Shown piece by piece: positions 11,541-25,000 of a DNA stretch of 64,000 nucleotides (position 1 is the stretch's first letter; each line of letters opens with the position of its first letter). Where the stretch lies: NCBI GenBank assembly GCA_963969395.1, contig OZ017798.1, positions 3,348,001 through 3,412,000 of the forward strand. Direction: 5' to 3'. The position numbers were made by a program, and so were the translations under genes. This stretch comes from Pseudoscleropodium purum. Its lineage: Eukaryota > Streptophyta > Bryopsida > Hypnales > Brachytheciaceae. Below the pieces are notes generated by a model. It saw only the letters and a program-made list of their open reading frames with translations, had not been told where the DNA came from and ran no database searches.

Positions 11541-14319
11541 TACTACAGTATACAAATATCATTGAGTATACTTTTTCTGCCTCAACTCTTGCATTGCAAA
11601 ATGCTTTCACAATTCATATAGACGTCAAAGAAATTGGGGGACAAATTGATGATCCACAAAGAGTTCTAACTATGTGTAGCTTACTCTTTGATGGAGTGAC
11701 CTTACAAGTATACAAGTGCAAAGTAGACCACTTAGCTACTTTGGAGGGTTTCACTATCGTCTTGTGATGGTATTGTCACTCACATTGCTTTAAAAATGAC
11801 CTTGTGCCAAGTTTGTCATATTTTCAAGTAGTGTACATTTTGGATTTGTCCATAGTACAAGGAGGTGAGACTTTGCAACATTGAATGCTTTGAATTTTTT
11901 CACACTCAAGGCACTCATTTGTAGGGTCAACTACATTTTTTTTTATTGCAGTAAGTGTAGGGTCTACTCACATTAGAAGATTTTTGGAGCCTCTGGATGC
12001 CTGCGAGTTGTCACAGCCTACGAACGCAAGGAACAAGTTCGGCGAAGTAGTCTGATGTGGCCGAGACCCTACCACATCATTGACCAAAAAAAAAATTAAA
12101 ATTTTTTTTGCATTTGGAGACCTTTTTATTTATTTATTATTTATTTTATTTTATTTTTATAAAAAAGAAAATTCTGATAGCGGGCCATTTTCTTTGCTGT
12201 GGGGAACAACTATGAGGAATAGGCCCAAAACAAGCTTCTGGACCCCTCAAAACTCTTCTAATGTGTCAAGCGTTGTAGAAAGCTTTTGGCACATTACATA
12301 TTTATGGTCCCATGTCCTTTGGGCTCACCCTAATTGTATTAGTTCCCTTACTGCAGTAAATTGTTTGTAGTGACTTGTGCATTTAGTGTTAGCAATTGTG
12401 GTTTGGATAGCACCTTAATTTAAAACTTTTTTAGTAAATGATTTTTGGTATAGAGGACATGTACACCTAGGGTTCATGGTGGTATGAGGTTAGTGGTTGC
12501 AAGGTTTTGATTCCATATGAGAATGTAGTTGTAAAATGGCGTAAGCTGTGTTAGTTGTGTTGGTATGTGACCAAACAAGGATGTGAGCCCCTCTGTGGTT
12601 GTTTGTTTGTGCTTGTTGTGTCTTCGATTTGTTTCACGTGTTCTATTTTAGTTGTTTTTTCCGCTCATAGGAAGATTTTATTATTTGAGCAGTTCTTGAA
12701 ATTGGCTTGTAGATATAGAACTTCTGTAAGGGGATGTGGAGATGAATCCCTTTGCCTTATTTTGTAGGCAAGGCAAGCAAACTGTCAAGTTTATGTACTT
12801 TTGACGAATTGTCTTTTCTTCTTAGAAGACAATTCATGTATATACAAGCAAAGACAATGTTCGGTTAATTTTTTGTGTTCTTTGTTTTGAAATACCCTAT
12901 CCTTTGTTTTGTTTTAGTATCCACTATTGGTCTCATTCTAATATCTTTGTGATTCGCTCATAGGATTTGGGATCCCTCTTTTTTATCTATTTATTCTTTG
13001 TGGGGATGCACATTTTGTCCCAATGTGCACTTTGTTGGTTTTGTTCCATTTATTCGTTGTGATTTCTATCTTTGGAAGTAAATTTATTTGTTTTAAACCA
13101 TTGTCCTATGTTTCATTTGTTTCGTTTTTGTTTGCATCTCTCGTTTTGTCTTAGTTTATACTTTTGTGTTTAATTCATTTCTTGTGATTCCATTCTCAAT
13201 AGATTTGGTTTTCTTCTTTTCTTGCAAACCGCCTTTAATAAATGACATGTTGTTTGGACCCATATGTTGTAAATACTCAATAGTTTTTGAATCTTGGTTC
13301 TATGGTGCTTGGATATAGGGACATGCCTAGTGTAGAATATTGGACTTTCCCTTCTTCTACATCCAACAACACAATTTCTCTCGGTGGAAAAACTTGTGGA
13401 GGACAACGACCGGTTATATAGAGCCTCCAATTTTCCCTTTGTTCAGTGCCAAAGCCAAATACTAACATATTCTCGGGTTAATTCTTGATGTCAGTTTTTT
13501 ATACGTGTGTGGGGTCAATTGTAGAGTGTGTGATGCATGGGATTTTAAAAGTTTTCTGTTGGAATATTTTAGTGTATGGTGTCTTTGTAAAATTGATGTG
13601 TGAAAATTGTGAAATTTTTTGGTTAGGTGTTATTTTTCAATAGATACACTCTATGATATTGAATAGATCCAATATTGACAATTATTCGTTTTGTGTAATT
13701 CATTCAATTTAGTCAATGTCAACTTCTACCATTAGAGGTCTTCAGTTTTGATTCTCGTAGATTGTAACCATTGTCTTTTGGAGTGGGTGTAGGATCAATG
13801 GAGCTATGCATGTTCATGATACGGTCATGTACAAGGAGAGTTGCCAAGGTGTCTATAGGTCCATTTTGCTTGGTTGTTGGTGTTCAGAGCATTGAATTGT
13901 ACTTGTTGTATTTTGTGAGCTTGGGGCAGGTGCTCTCTCCCTCTCAAATTCTCCAAACTACTATTAAAAACAAAAACTTGGTGCATCTTGACTTGCTTGT
14001 GCTTGCACCATAGTTGAACTCTTTACTTGATTTTAAACATGAGGTGTATGTCAATGGCATTTGTTTGATGGAATATTCGTTACTAGTACCAAACCTCTTA
14101 GTGTCAAAGTTTTGCGAATGTGTAATTGTTGTGGACCTTAGGTAGTAGGGGTTAACCTTTTAAGCCTAGAAGACACATGTCTTCAAAAAAATGAATCTAC
14201 ATCTAGTTCAATTTCACTTTATGCCCCATACATTGAAAATAAGTGGACAAAATCCAAATGAACAAATATGCATTTTGTAGTATCATGAGTATACTACAAT
14301 TCCAAAATTACTATTATGT
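11541..14319. other. no gene recognised
   Basis: AT-rich sequence with scattered frames shorter than 100 codons (for example around 12080-12370, 13170-13430 minus and 13771-14013). None has recognisable motifs or a GC-rich third position. A poly(A)/poly(T)-rich stretch lies at 12085-12170. Confidence 0.5.
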
Positions 14320-14470
14320 GAGCCTAGAATCATGTGTACATGAGTCTAGAAGAGCATACACCTATGTTATAAGTGTTTTTTATTATAGGAATTTTCCATA
14401 ATTATAGAATACCTATGTTATAGATTCTTATATTACAAGTATTTATACTATAAGCACCTTCAATTGTTTT
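14320..14470 (-). repeat. inverted copy of the CTATAACATAGG-rich repeat at 34.1-34.24 kb
   Basis: The reverse complement carries TCTATAACATAGGT units and ends in CTAGGCTCACA, as does 34110-34240. The word CTATGTTATA recurs at 14362 and 14409. This is diverged repeat DNA with no coding potential. Confidence 0.45.
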
Positions 14471-15847
14471 AGGATATTTTCTTATACATATGCTCAAGGC
14501 TCATAGACTAGTGTAGTTGCATTCCATGCTCACATACTAGTGTAGTTGACTACAATCCTAAAAAACTTGAAGCAAAAAAGCAATTGTGGTTTGGAAGTAA
14601 ATAAATTACAAAGCTAATCATTCACATAGACTCAATTGTTGAGGTGGTTTCTATAATCACTCCCATAGTCACCTATACTTCTTTTTGAAGTCATGATGGT
14701 CAACTCCAATGTACATCATTTAGGATCCACCCTCATTATTATTGTAATAAGTTGACATATAAGTGCTTCCAAAAAATTACACATATAAAAAATATAGATA
14801 TACACTATTCATTTGAATGGAATTTGAAGATCTTTAATATATCAAAGACTTGAGATTTCATTTAATATCATAAATGATCTATAGGTTGCAGTTTAAAACA
14901 ATGTTACATCTATTTTGAATAGATTTGAAGAAAATTGTCCTAATACTCAATCAATATGGATTATTTGTATTTGTATTTAGCAACTGGAATTTTTATTTTT
15001 CACCACAAAATTTTTGAATCCAAGATATTTGTTTGTAAGGGCTATATTGTACATTTATTTGGATTATAGCTAATTTAATATGATATGACAACAATGTTTA
15101 ATTTGACATCCAAATTTTGAGTTATTTTGAATAGATACTTTTCCAATTCCAAAAATGATCTTTCATATATGACTTTAGAAAATAAGTAAAATAAAAATCT
15201 TTTAAAAGCAATATGATTATCTATGAAAAAATTGAAATTTAAAGAAAAAAATTCATATCAAAATTACAAATATCCAATCTAAAATAAATTTTTGAATTTT
15301 TTATGAAATTTTTCCTTAAATTTCTAGTGATAAATATTAATTAGTGCAATAGTTGATTCAACTATGTAGATGTGATCTATAGGTCATATATTACAATTTT
15401 TGTTTGAAAATCTTCATTAAATCATTTTTCTAAATTGCATTTTATCATACTTAGAGTTTATTGTAGAGTCATGGAAAACCTTTGTTTTATGTGGTGCCTC
15501 TTTCAACATTTATTTTAGAATATATTTGAACTCTTACATTGAATTCTTCTTTTATGATCCTTGTTGAATTTTTTAAAATGCCAACAAGGCATAGCTTACT
15601 CTACTTTAATTTTTGTGGAATGACAATAAGGCATATTGCATGTAATCTGATTATAGTAAGTTGGTTTCTTCCTAAATAGAGGCTTTAGTCCCATTTTTGT
15701 AAAAATTCAAGGGATCAAATACAAATGAATAGCTTAAGTGATGTAAATTTGTGTTTGATCCTTATTTTTTGCAAAAGTAGGACTAAAATTGGAGTTCATT
15801 TAAGAAGTCAAACTAATGTGATTAGATTGCATGCTAACATGTCATTG

Positions 15848-15893
15848 TACTACTACTATTACTACCACCACCACCACCACCACTACTATTACT
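15848..15893 (+). repeat. (TAC)n/(CAC)n microsatellite
   Basis: TAC triplets pass into a run of CAC/ACC triplets and then back to TAC/TAT. The Tyr/His or Thr runs that appear in translations here are artefacts of the microsatellite. Confidence 0.9.
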
Positions 15894-15924
15894 TTTTGCA
15901 CTATTCTTCACTGTCACTTATACT

Positions 15925-17010
15925 TTGAGAAGAAATTTCAAATTAATTGGGCACTTTTTCTTGTGTACCAATTTATTTTATCCTTTTGCAATAAATTATT
16001 AAAACCAACTTTTGTGGTTCTAATAGAAATTTTTACACTAATGGACACTATGTAGTCTTATGTCATAGAAATACAATGCTCAAACTTTTATATGATTTAA
16101 AGAACAAATTCAACTTGAAAATGATTGTTGATAGATAATATAACCATCGAATTGATTTAAAGGTTAAACATAAACTAAAGGGGACATTTGAAGATTCACA
16201 TTAAGGACAAAAAAACATATGGAAAGTGTAAAGGAATAAATTGATGATCAAAGAGATAATTACTGTTATTGGAAGTTTTGAAAATTTGTTCAATGTTAGT
16301 TTATTATAAATTTGAAGTATTGAAATTTAATTAATTTTTTTATTCATACCACATCTAAAAAAATGCTAAGGTGTATGTAAATCTTCTTTCAATAGCAATA
16401 AAATCTAGCAAAAATAGGTCATTTAATAATAAAACATATTCATATGGTTTTATGATGCTTTTTGTAGATATGATCATTGTGTGTATTATGTGTAATATGT
16501 TTTGTATAGTATTATATTTCAATACAATGGAAGTCAACCTCAAAAAAACTTACAATTAATGTTTTATTCCTTTCTCTTTCAAAAATGTTTAGAAGTCTTG
16601 TTTTTGAAATTTTTCTTGTCAATACTGGTCTTTAATTCCTTAAGTCCCATATGCCCCTCTTGATACATTTGGTGGTTTGGTTAAATTCCTATATTTTTAA
16701 TTTTAGGCATAATTTTTGAATTTTTTACATGATAAGAAAATAGATTAATATTTTGGGAATCAATTTTTTATTTCCATGGTTTCACATGAGCAAGAGTAAT
16801 GCCACATAAAGCCCAATATAGTCAAAATTAGATAACAAAAAAATCCAAAAAATTTGAAATAGTTTTATTAAAATGTATTTATAATAGATTGTATTTTTGT
16901 CTATATGACAAAATTTGATTCATTCCATTTAATTTAGTGATATGGAATTTATGGAGCATCTTGTTTTGAGGGGTGACTATAGCACATTCTCAAGAAAGTA
17001 ACATATTGGG
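15925..17010 (+). repeat. dispersed repeat family, copy A
   Basis: About 1.1 kb aligns in the same orientation with copy B at 34355-35660. Shared landmarks are AGAAATTTCAAA, GGGTTCTAATAGAAATT (TGGTTCTAATAGAAATT in A), ACATTATGTAGTCT, TTCAAAA-TGTTTAGAA-TCTTGTTT, the TTTAAT-CCTTAAGTC stretch, TAGTCAAAATTAGATAACAAAAAAAT, and GAGCATCTTGTT. Copies C (41.1 kb) and D (51.2-51.6 kb, inverted) share parts of it. There is no reading frame, so it is probably the non-coding body of an old transposon. Confidence 0.7.
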
Positions 17011-18055
17011 TCCATTTTTGGTTAATTATGTATTATATAACCTACCTATGCTCCAAAAGGCATATTCTATGGTGAACATTGCTTCATTAGCTATATAAAA
17101 TAGAAACAACTAAAATCATCCAAATGAGTTTTTGAATGTCGTTCCTATCATTGAACTTCAGATGTTTTTGTTGAATCTTGTTGGTTGTCAAATGGAATCT
17201 CAAGAATATTTGAGGATGCATGTTTTGAACAACTCGTAAATAAGTTATACTATGATTCCCCAAATTGCTAAAAACAAGTATACTTCTAATTGCCCAAAGG
17301 CTCTCATGAATAGAGGCTACACATTTAAGATAATAATTTGTAGTCGGATTCATCTTATATATAGATAATATTTAGGTCCAGATACTTTAACCTTTGAATG
17401 CTTTAAAGGTCATATTTTAACCCCTCATCGCCATAAGGGATGTTTTCCGTCTACTAGAAATTGGAATCAAAAGTGTATAGTTTACAAATGTGGTCCATTG
17501 ACAACATTCAGTTTTGGATGTAGTGGGGGAGGTTTTTCTTTGCGACATAGTGCTTATAAGTGGTCCAAAATCATACGAGGTTTAATTCAAAAGTGATCCA
17601 ATTTGCCCAAGGTTTGTGTGTAGGACAAAAGAGTGATCAAGAGCTGCTGATGATAGACCGTTGGCGCCTGAATGGCCTCAGATTCGTTTTCGAAGAGTGA
17701 TGTTGGATTGAAGTGGTGGGGGAGGACAATGCGGTTTTGTTGCATTTTTGAGGATTAGGTATCCTTGCTGTGCGGGCATCCTTGCACGGATTCCATAGAA
17801 ATTGTTGTTCTTCATTGTTCTCTCTTGATCTCCATCACTTCTAGTAGTAGGCTTGTAGTTCTTTTCTTTCATTGTTTCAAGAGGGACAATGTAGCATGAA
17901 TGCTTGTCATGGAAGCACCACTTACTATTGTAGATCTTGAGTGTTAGTGGAGACACTACTTCTTGAAGGTGGTAATTTCATTCCTATAAGAGGCCGCCAT
18001 TTTGTGCTTGCTGTAACATAAAATGGCAATGTCTTTGTGAATAGGGAGGGCATCC
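17011..18055. other. no gene recognised
   Basis: AT-rich to about 17500, then somewhat GC-richer. A 92-codon minus-strand frame at 17678-17956 is open but resembles nothing I know. It may be a decayed part of the element that follows. A short hairpin (GCCATTTTGTG facing CATAAAATGGC) lies at about 17996-18026. Confidence 0.4.
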
Positions 18056-18420
18056 ATGGAGGAGCTACAAACCATCCAAGAGTTGCTATTCAATTGGGCA
18101 AAATCATATAGTAGTAGTGACATTGTTGCACAATCGGCAGTGAATTGCCTTCATGAATGGTACTTGGTAGAGAGAGAAGACTCAAAGTAGAGGCAAGAAC
18201 TAGAAATCATTGCAACAAATTGCACGTGGAGATATTTGTGTTATCAAAATATTGCCAAGTTATTGGGGTGGATAAAGCGAGTTGAGGAAGGAGATCATCA
18301 AGGGTTCCCGTCGGCATTCATCACATTTTTGCATGAGAAATTGTGTCTAGACATTGATCATGAAGAACGAGGCGTGAGACATGGCCTAAGCTCGTCTTCA
18401 AGGTTGTCCAACAACTAAAT
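18056..18420 (+). pseudogene. degenerate ORF of unknown function upstream of the piggyBac half
   Basis: From an ATG at 18056 a frame runs about 120 codons with a single TAG near 18188. The translation begins MEELQTIQELLFNWAKSY and continues through NCLHEWYLVERED, CTWRYLCYQNIAKLLGW and FITFLHEKLCLDIDHEERG. It ends on TAA at 18416-18418. I do not recognise the family. It reads in the same direction as the piggyBac half 1 kb downstream, so it may be an accessory ORF or upstream exon of that element. That link is inferred only from position and similar decay. Confidence 0.4.
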
Positions 18421-19389
18421 GGTTGAGTATTCAAAGGTTTCAGGCCTGAGCGTTGGCCAGAAGCGGAAGAGATACAAGTGACCTACTAAGCGACAACTAC
18501 GAGATCGTTGACCAAGCAAGAGCAGACCAAATGCTGATGCTGACGAATGCAGTGAAGGGAGCTTCGACTCAAGCAACCATTCCCAACCACGTGCCAACAA
18601 CACAACCTACCATGATGGAGAATTGTATGGGAAGGGCGACTAATTGAGTCTACGACACTTCAGCAACGCGAAGGTGACGTAGTGTGGTAGGATAGAGACT
18701 ATCTACTTCACATGAAGTTGCTGACGTAGATCCCGAGACAAATCTTTTGTTGATACAGCCCAGCTTTGTATACTTGCTCCAAAGTAGCTTTGCATCCTAG
18801 CACTAGCCACTTAGATGGATGGCATCGCAAATCAAGACAATATTGCAAAGCCCTCCAATGCTCAAGAAAAGGGCTATGGTGAAGGATAGTAGTGAGGACC
18901 TGCATTTGCAATGTCCATCACCCTCTGTTGCAAATTGTAAACAACGTAGGAAGGTGGGTCCCCATGAACTTCCATTCAAGGGAAGAATCACTGCAATTGG
19001 TCAAACGTTGCCTTGCCAAGAATTTGGTCTAAATAATAGAAACAATAGAATACTTTCTGAAGGTGTATGGATATCCTTATGGATGTTGGAATATGATCTG
19101 GGACAGTAGTGCAATCTGTAGGAATTATTTGGTGATGTTGAATAGTCTTGGTGGGAGGGTCACACTCAATATTATGGCGTGCAAATTGGTAGACCTATTG
19201 GATGGCATCATGTTCATGTAATTGATTGTCATTGTCTAGATTAGCATGTACCTCTTTTTGTTGCTGTTGAAGAACCACTTCAATCATTATTGCCATCGAT
19301 TACTGATGGACTAGAAGTGACAATGTTACAAAGAACACTTCCTTCATTGCCATGCCTTGGAAATTTTTAGACACTGCTAAGAGTAAGTC
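18421..19389 (+). other. decayed element sequence between two relic ORFs
   Basis: Plus-strand frames are broken at short intervals. A fairly clean stretch at 18819-19109 and a later one at about 19255-19400 may be the decayed N-terminal part of the piggyBac element. No motif can be named. Confidence 0.35.
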
Positions 19390-20452
19390 GGTCATTTGAG
19401 GTACCTTTGTTAGTCAACGACTACAACACATTATCGTATGTGGATGGATGGACATTAGATTCAAAAGATGCTTCATGGATGGCTAAATTTCGGAACTTCA
19501 CAGGTAATCTCTCTGATGATACCAACTCTAATTGGAAAATAGATGAGGGCATTGATATATTGGGAGAAGATGTGCATTTCAATCTAGAGATGTATGAAGA
19601 GTTCTCACACCTTGATCAAGACCACAAGGCTATGCTAGAACGAATTAGACAGTTGTACTATGATTTTGAATGGAGCCATTTGTCTTCTTCATTGCTTAGT
19701 GATTGTGCATCTTTCAATGGCCCTAGTCCTAGCCCCAGTTCTCAAAACCTTTGCTCCCATGAGTCACTGTTACATTTTTTTAAATTATTCTGGAATGATT
19801 CCACTCTGGCTAAACTTGTTGGTTAGACCAACAACTATGCCAAGCATACACCTATCGGCAATGACCCTCGTCATAGGGGACAACTTGCTAGAATGGGGGG
19901 CTGAAATGGAAGGACACCACAGTAGTTGAGCTACGTACATTCCTAGGCATCGTTATATTGATAGGGCTGAAATTTATGCCTCAAATACGTGACTATTGGT
20001 GGACTAATACTTTTTGGTGATGTGGGTTGATTCCTTTGGTCATGACTTCAAACCATTTTGAAGCCCTTTTACGATGCTTACATTGTATTGATAATTTTTT
20101 ACTTTGTGAGGACAAGGATGCCCAATAGTATGATAAAATAGGAAAAGTGAGGTGGATTTTGGAGCATTTCATTGAAAGGTTCTATGCTTTATTCTATCCA
20201 AACAAATTTGTAATTGTAGATGAGGTTATGATTGCCTATCATGGCCGTTTTTCACCGATTAGGCAATATATGAAGTCTAAGCCTACTCGTTATGGGATCA
20301 AGTGTTGGATGCTTGTGTCCAATCCATCATGGTACATTTACAATGTGCTCCCATATTTGGGAAAGTGTGGTGGGATTTCAAAAGTTGGGCAAGGAGAGAA
20401 AGTTGTTCACCAACTCATGGTTGAATTGGGTCACAAAGGGCACTTGGTGGTA
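19390..20452 (+). pseudogene. piggyBac-like transposase relic, 5' half, cut at a conserved codon
   Basis: The reading frame from about 19407 enters a piggyBac N-terminal region: FFKLFWND then a TAG, then TNNYAKHTPIG (about 19776-19855). It continues through ELRTFLGIVILIGLKFMPQI (19930-19990), MTSNHFEALLRCLHCIDNF (20042-20100), FVIVDEVMIAYHGRF (20207-20253, which includes the conserved Asp-Glu), and SPIRQYMKSKPTRYGIKCW (20253-20310). The last transposase residues are KGHLVV at about 20436-20451. Immediately after TA at 20451-20452 the sequence changes to a different repeat (AGGTAAAC...). The missing remainder (CDNFFTS onward) lies at 33.94-33.45 kb on the minus strand. Several stops make this copy dead. 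Confidence 0.8.
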
Positions 20453-20476
20453 AGGTAAACTTGCCTATGACAGGCA
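20453..20476 (+). repeat. terminal repeat of a TA-flanked element, left end
   Basis: It starts AGGTAAAC, continues TTGCC, and contains the near-perfect palindrome TGCCTATGACAGGCA. It is preceded by TA inside the piggyBac frame. A second similar phrase, CCCATGACAGGCACCTAGGG, follows at 20482-20501. The same end occurs at 33945 against the other piggyBac half and in decayed form at 25922. Confidence 0.7.
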
Positions 20477-20501
20477 AATCACCCATGACAGGCACCTAGG
20501 G

Positions 20502-21336
20502 AACCCCCCCATTAGAGTCTTCCATCAACCCATGAGAAACTTTTTCTTAAAAATGGAATTAAGACTACATTAGGTTGATTTGTAGTTGTCATCAAAGCCT
20601 TGGAATATAGTTATGGAGTTGTTAATAACTGTAATAGAACATTGACACCTTTCTAGTGTAAACTGTTAGTAAAAAGTGATTTTTTTATTTCTTTATGTCA
20701 TATCCATGTTAGGAAATCTTGTAACTATGTTAAAGAATGTTATGACTGCTTTGCGTGGTAAGATGACCATCATGGAAACACTTTTCTGCTGATTTTGGGT
20801 AGTCTACAAACTTTTTTGGGCAAACTGGACAGCAAACTTCAGAAATTCATAAAAAATTCATATTTTGTTGGAAAATACAAATGTGCTAGCATTCGTTGGC
20901 TCCATTCATCTACTTTTTATTCCTTTCTATTTTATTGAAAAAATTGTTCAAATTATGTTTTAAACTATTTGAAACATTTTGAAGACAACATTTTGAAAGC
21001 TTAAAATACACCACTTGTAAACTTTTCTAATGGAATTTCTCTTTGTGTGAACTCAAAGAGTACATTAATTATTCCATGATGTGTTACTATACTCTCCATT
21101 TTTGCCACAAATTCCATATAATTTTAAACATTTTGTAATTACTATGATTTTTGTAAAGGAATTACTTTTAATCACATAAAGTATATATATAATTATGCAA
21201 AAAATGAAGTTCAATCAATTTTGGATATGTATAATTCTACTTGATAAAGTATCAAATTTTTGAAAAGTGTATTTTATTATAGAAAACTAATGAAGTTTGA
21301 TGAATGGGAACATGGAATGCATCTTGGTTGTTTCTC
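20502..21336 (+). repeat. AT-rich body related to 26.76-26.95 kb and 42.2-42.5 kb
   Basis: Around 20710-20880 the words TTGTAACTA-GTTA, AAACTTCAGAAATTCATAA and AAATTCATATTTTGT match 26785-26935. Around 21030-21300, GTGTGAACTCAAAGAGTAC, TAATTACTATGATTTTT and TATAGAAAACTAA match 42220-42470. It is non-coding and probably the interior of the element whose end is at 20453. Confidence 0.5.
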
Positions 21337-22074
21337 CTACTTTGATTTTTGAAAGCATAAGATATCTCTATATTGCATGATTGCAAGCTTTGTAATATGT
21401 GGTAGTTCAATTTTCCTGTCTTTCGTCAATTCAGCGACAAAGACTACGGATTTCTCGCATTCTTTTTTTTTATTTAGGGTATGGGAAGACAAATAACAAG
21501 ATTGGGTGGTTTGCAATTTTCTGTAGCCAGCTTCCATCCTTTCGCTTTTCATAAAAAAAGTAGTTGTGAATCATGGAGTTTATTCTAAACTTACTCTTGC
21601 TTCTATTCTTCCTCTGTCCATACTCTGGTTTAGTGCCAAACAACATGACATTGCTTATCACAACACTGTTTGGAATTAGAAGGGACACTCATTGTGACTA
21701 ATGTCTAGCCACCTTGGAGATCGAAAGTGACGACACTTTTTCCACCATCACTCTATCAATTTCGTAGGCTCTCAAAAAACTTGGAGCTCCTGCAATACAT
21801 CCGCTGGCCGAAGCACAGGAACAGTTCAAGGTAATCAAAGGTACACACAGTAGAGAATGAACAAACCTGTAAAGCCTTTTTTTTCCTCGAAGTCATTTCA
21901 AGGTAGAAACACATAGTCAACTCCAAAAAATTGTTAGTTGGAGTTTGTTAGTTTCAGCCTTTCAGGCTACAGATCACTGTTGATTGCAGAACGATAATCC
22001 GTGCAGATCAGACTACAGGACACTGATCTGATGGAAGAGGGTTTAGTGAATTTAGGAAATATTCAGTACAAAAT
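21337..22074. other. 3' flank of the TLC gene; no other gene
   Basis: The right-hand part, about 21700-22074, is presumably the 3' UTR of the minus-strand TLC gene. The left part is AT-rich with nothing recognised. I could not place the polyadenylation site. Confidence 0.4.
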
Positions 22075-25000
22075 CTAAGGAGCGCGTTTCTGGGACAAAG
22101 TCCGATATATGGCACTCGTTATTTGGTAGAACCAGTAGAAATTCATCGCCCCCAAGCTTGTAGGTGCAAGTAGCAGGAACGTAAATCCAACTGTGTGAAG
22201 GAGCTTCGCCTGTTAAGAAGAAGAAAAATAAATCAATAAATAGATGCAGGCCACGTCAACTTCTGTACTTTGAAAACCTCAACATAATCAGAATTTCCAG
22301 CAATGAAGGACTTAAATCTTTTGAACTACACTAAATCGTCAGATACAGTAGCATTCGAGATTACATAATAGGATGCATTTCCTGCGCAATAATCTGTGCC
22401 TTTGACTGAGCAGCATTAACTCATAATTTAATGGATGCTTCAAGTGCTTAAGGGTTTTCAATGTGTAGGCTTCCAAAAAGCGCGCTTCATAATGTCATGA
22501 GATAGCAGACATAAAGATTGAAAACCGATTAAAATGGTACGCATAGACACAAGCTTCTCACCTGGTCAAAATGAGTGTAAAGATGATAGTAACAATAGAG
22601 AAAATTGATCACACGAACTACCTGCAAATGTCAACAAACCTCAAAAGTTGCAACGATCAAACTTCCCCTCCCCAAAAGAATATGAAACACTTCACAGATG
22701 ACAAGAGAAAATTACTTTGATCATCACAGATGACAAGAGAAAATTACTTTGATCATCACATAAGGAATTGCACCGAGTCTTAAAATATAATTGTTCTAAT
22801 TACCAGCATTACAAAGACTCTTTTGAGGATCAATTGAAGTGTAGGCAGAGTACATACTACATACCAGCCACAAAAGGGCAGTAAATGCTCCATTGTAGGT
22901 GTAAGCATCGGTATCTTTGAGACCCAGCGCGTTCAAGTACCTGCCATCGTAAAAATTGGTTAACGATGCGTCGAGGCTTCTGTAAAATACATCAGAGGAA
23001 AATCCAATATGATAAAATCAAAATAGTAAGGAGAACTACCAACACACAATACAGCTGTGCTCATCCAGTGAGATGCTAATATGGCCTGTCACAATTGACA
23101 AGTGATGGGAGTGATCGATCCTACAAAAATGACGAGGAGAGGTGGGAGTATGTACCAGCGCAGATTGATGAAAGGTGTAGTTAACTCCGAAAGAAGAACA
23201 ATGTACATGTACACGTGAGCATGTCCACAATGCACAGCTAAAATCAAAGATATCATTGACACCAAATGATGAATGATCTGGCAACCACAGAAAATCCATG
23301 ATAAAGAGAAGCAAAAAGCATGTTAGGCACAACAATCATTTTCCACAACCTAAAAAAAATAGAGAGTTAGATAATAATTGCTCAAACAAATAACATCGTT
23401 CCTCAAAATCCTATGCAGATCGTGTTAATGTTCTTTCTCAGAAAATGAAGTAAAATGAATGAGATAAGGTAGGAAAGACTCACAAACTCATAGCCTCCTA
23501 AAATTGGATAAAATGCAACTATCATTGCTATGTCCACGATAAAATATCCACAAGAAAACTGCAAACGCAGACCACAATTATCCACCAAACGCTCAGAAAA
23601 CATCAGGTCAATAGCAAGTGGCATACAGAATCATGTGACAGATAGCAGCATCTCCCACCATAAATCATAATCTTGGAAGTTAAGAGTGTGCAAGCAAGAG
23701 AACGGGCACCCTACCCCAAGGCCGATTTGAGAGAGGATCGAGCTCCGGAAAATAACAGGACCATACGGGGCAGAATCTAGAAATACTTCGCTGATATACA
23801 ACAAGTAAAATGCGATGGCAGATGATACCAAAGCATGGGCTGTTGAGAAAGACCTGCCATTACACAAATATAGGACGATCAGAGAGGTCTTGCCAAGGAT
23901 ACTAAAAGCAAATTAAAGTCTGTGAAAGCTTGTGGAAATGGATTATAATATTAAACGCTACTAATGCACAACCAATAATCTTCACAGTTAGCCAATCTTG
24001 AGAAGTGAAGTGATTTTGACAGAATAAGAACCACCTTGTGATGCAATTTAACCCAAAGAAAGGAAACCACATGCTGATAAATTTAATAGCAGAAGAAAAG
24101 AAACGAATGCACGTGTTCTGTAAATATTATGTAGAGACTATTACTGGTACACTGTACATTCCGTGTATCACAATGGGTCTTTGTATTACTTACCGTGCAT
24201 CATATCTTTCGTAAAGAATTCATAAGGTCACCTAACTAAGACTTCCTGGAAAGGATTTGAGATAGACGCAGAAAATGCGATTCTCGAAGGAAATAGACTC
24301 GTGCCATTCCTTGCTTCATCCAGGCTGATTAGAATCATGCTTCTAAGATCCAAATCCAAAAGGAGAATGAAATACCTATTAAAGACATTATCACCACGAA
24401 ATTTATGCTACTGAACTGAGGTTTTTACTCACCCAGAATCGACGAAAATGTAAAGATTACAAACTATTGGTCTACTGTTTTAATTTAATTTTCAAGTTCA
24501 GAGATTAACACGGACGCATGAATCAGCCTTGAAGTTGAGTTTGAGAATGTTTCTCTTTTGACGTCAAAGTTTCACCCAAACTGTTCCAGAGGAAAGCTTG
24601 GCAAAATAAATAGAATAGTGAAGAGATTTGAGTTTCAAGGAACACAATTGGCTAAAGCAAAACCGGACTGGCCTCAATCGAAACAGATCTGACTACACAT
24701 AGCTACAAATTTCGGTCATGTATAGTTTGATTTAAAGCAATTTAAACAAGATTAATTTGTATAGACGAAAAGAAGAGCACACCTATTGTTCCATTCCACT
24801 TTCTCCGCATTTGTGAGTTTGTTGTACCCTGGGAATACGACTGGGCATAGTGCTTTTGAAACATCGTAAACCTGAAAGAATCCACCAGCCGAAATAAAAG
24901 TTTAGGTACGAAAGGCTACACAAACCCTGACAAGTGTCGAAATGTAACTTCGATCACCTTCGTCTTTGAAAATCACTGAACCCTTAAATCTTACAAAAGT

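Noticed and set aside
15831..15928. Tyr/His- and Thr-rich open frames
   Set aside because: They are translations of the TAC/CAC microsatellite.
23036..23335. 99-codon minus-strand opening in the TLC gene
   Set aside because: A shifted frame running through exon 5 and its introns; the TLC frame with splice sites explains the region.
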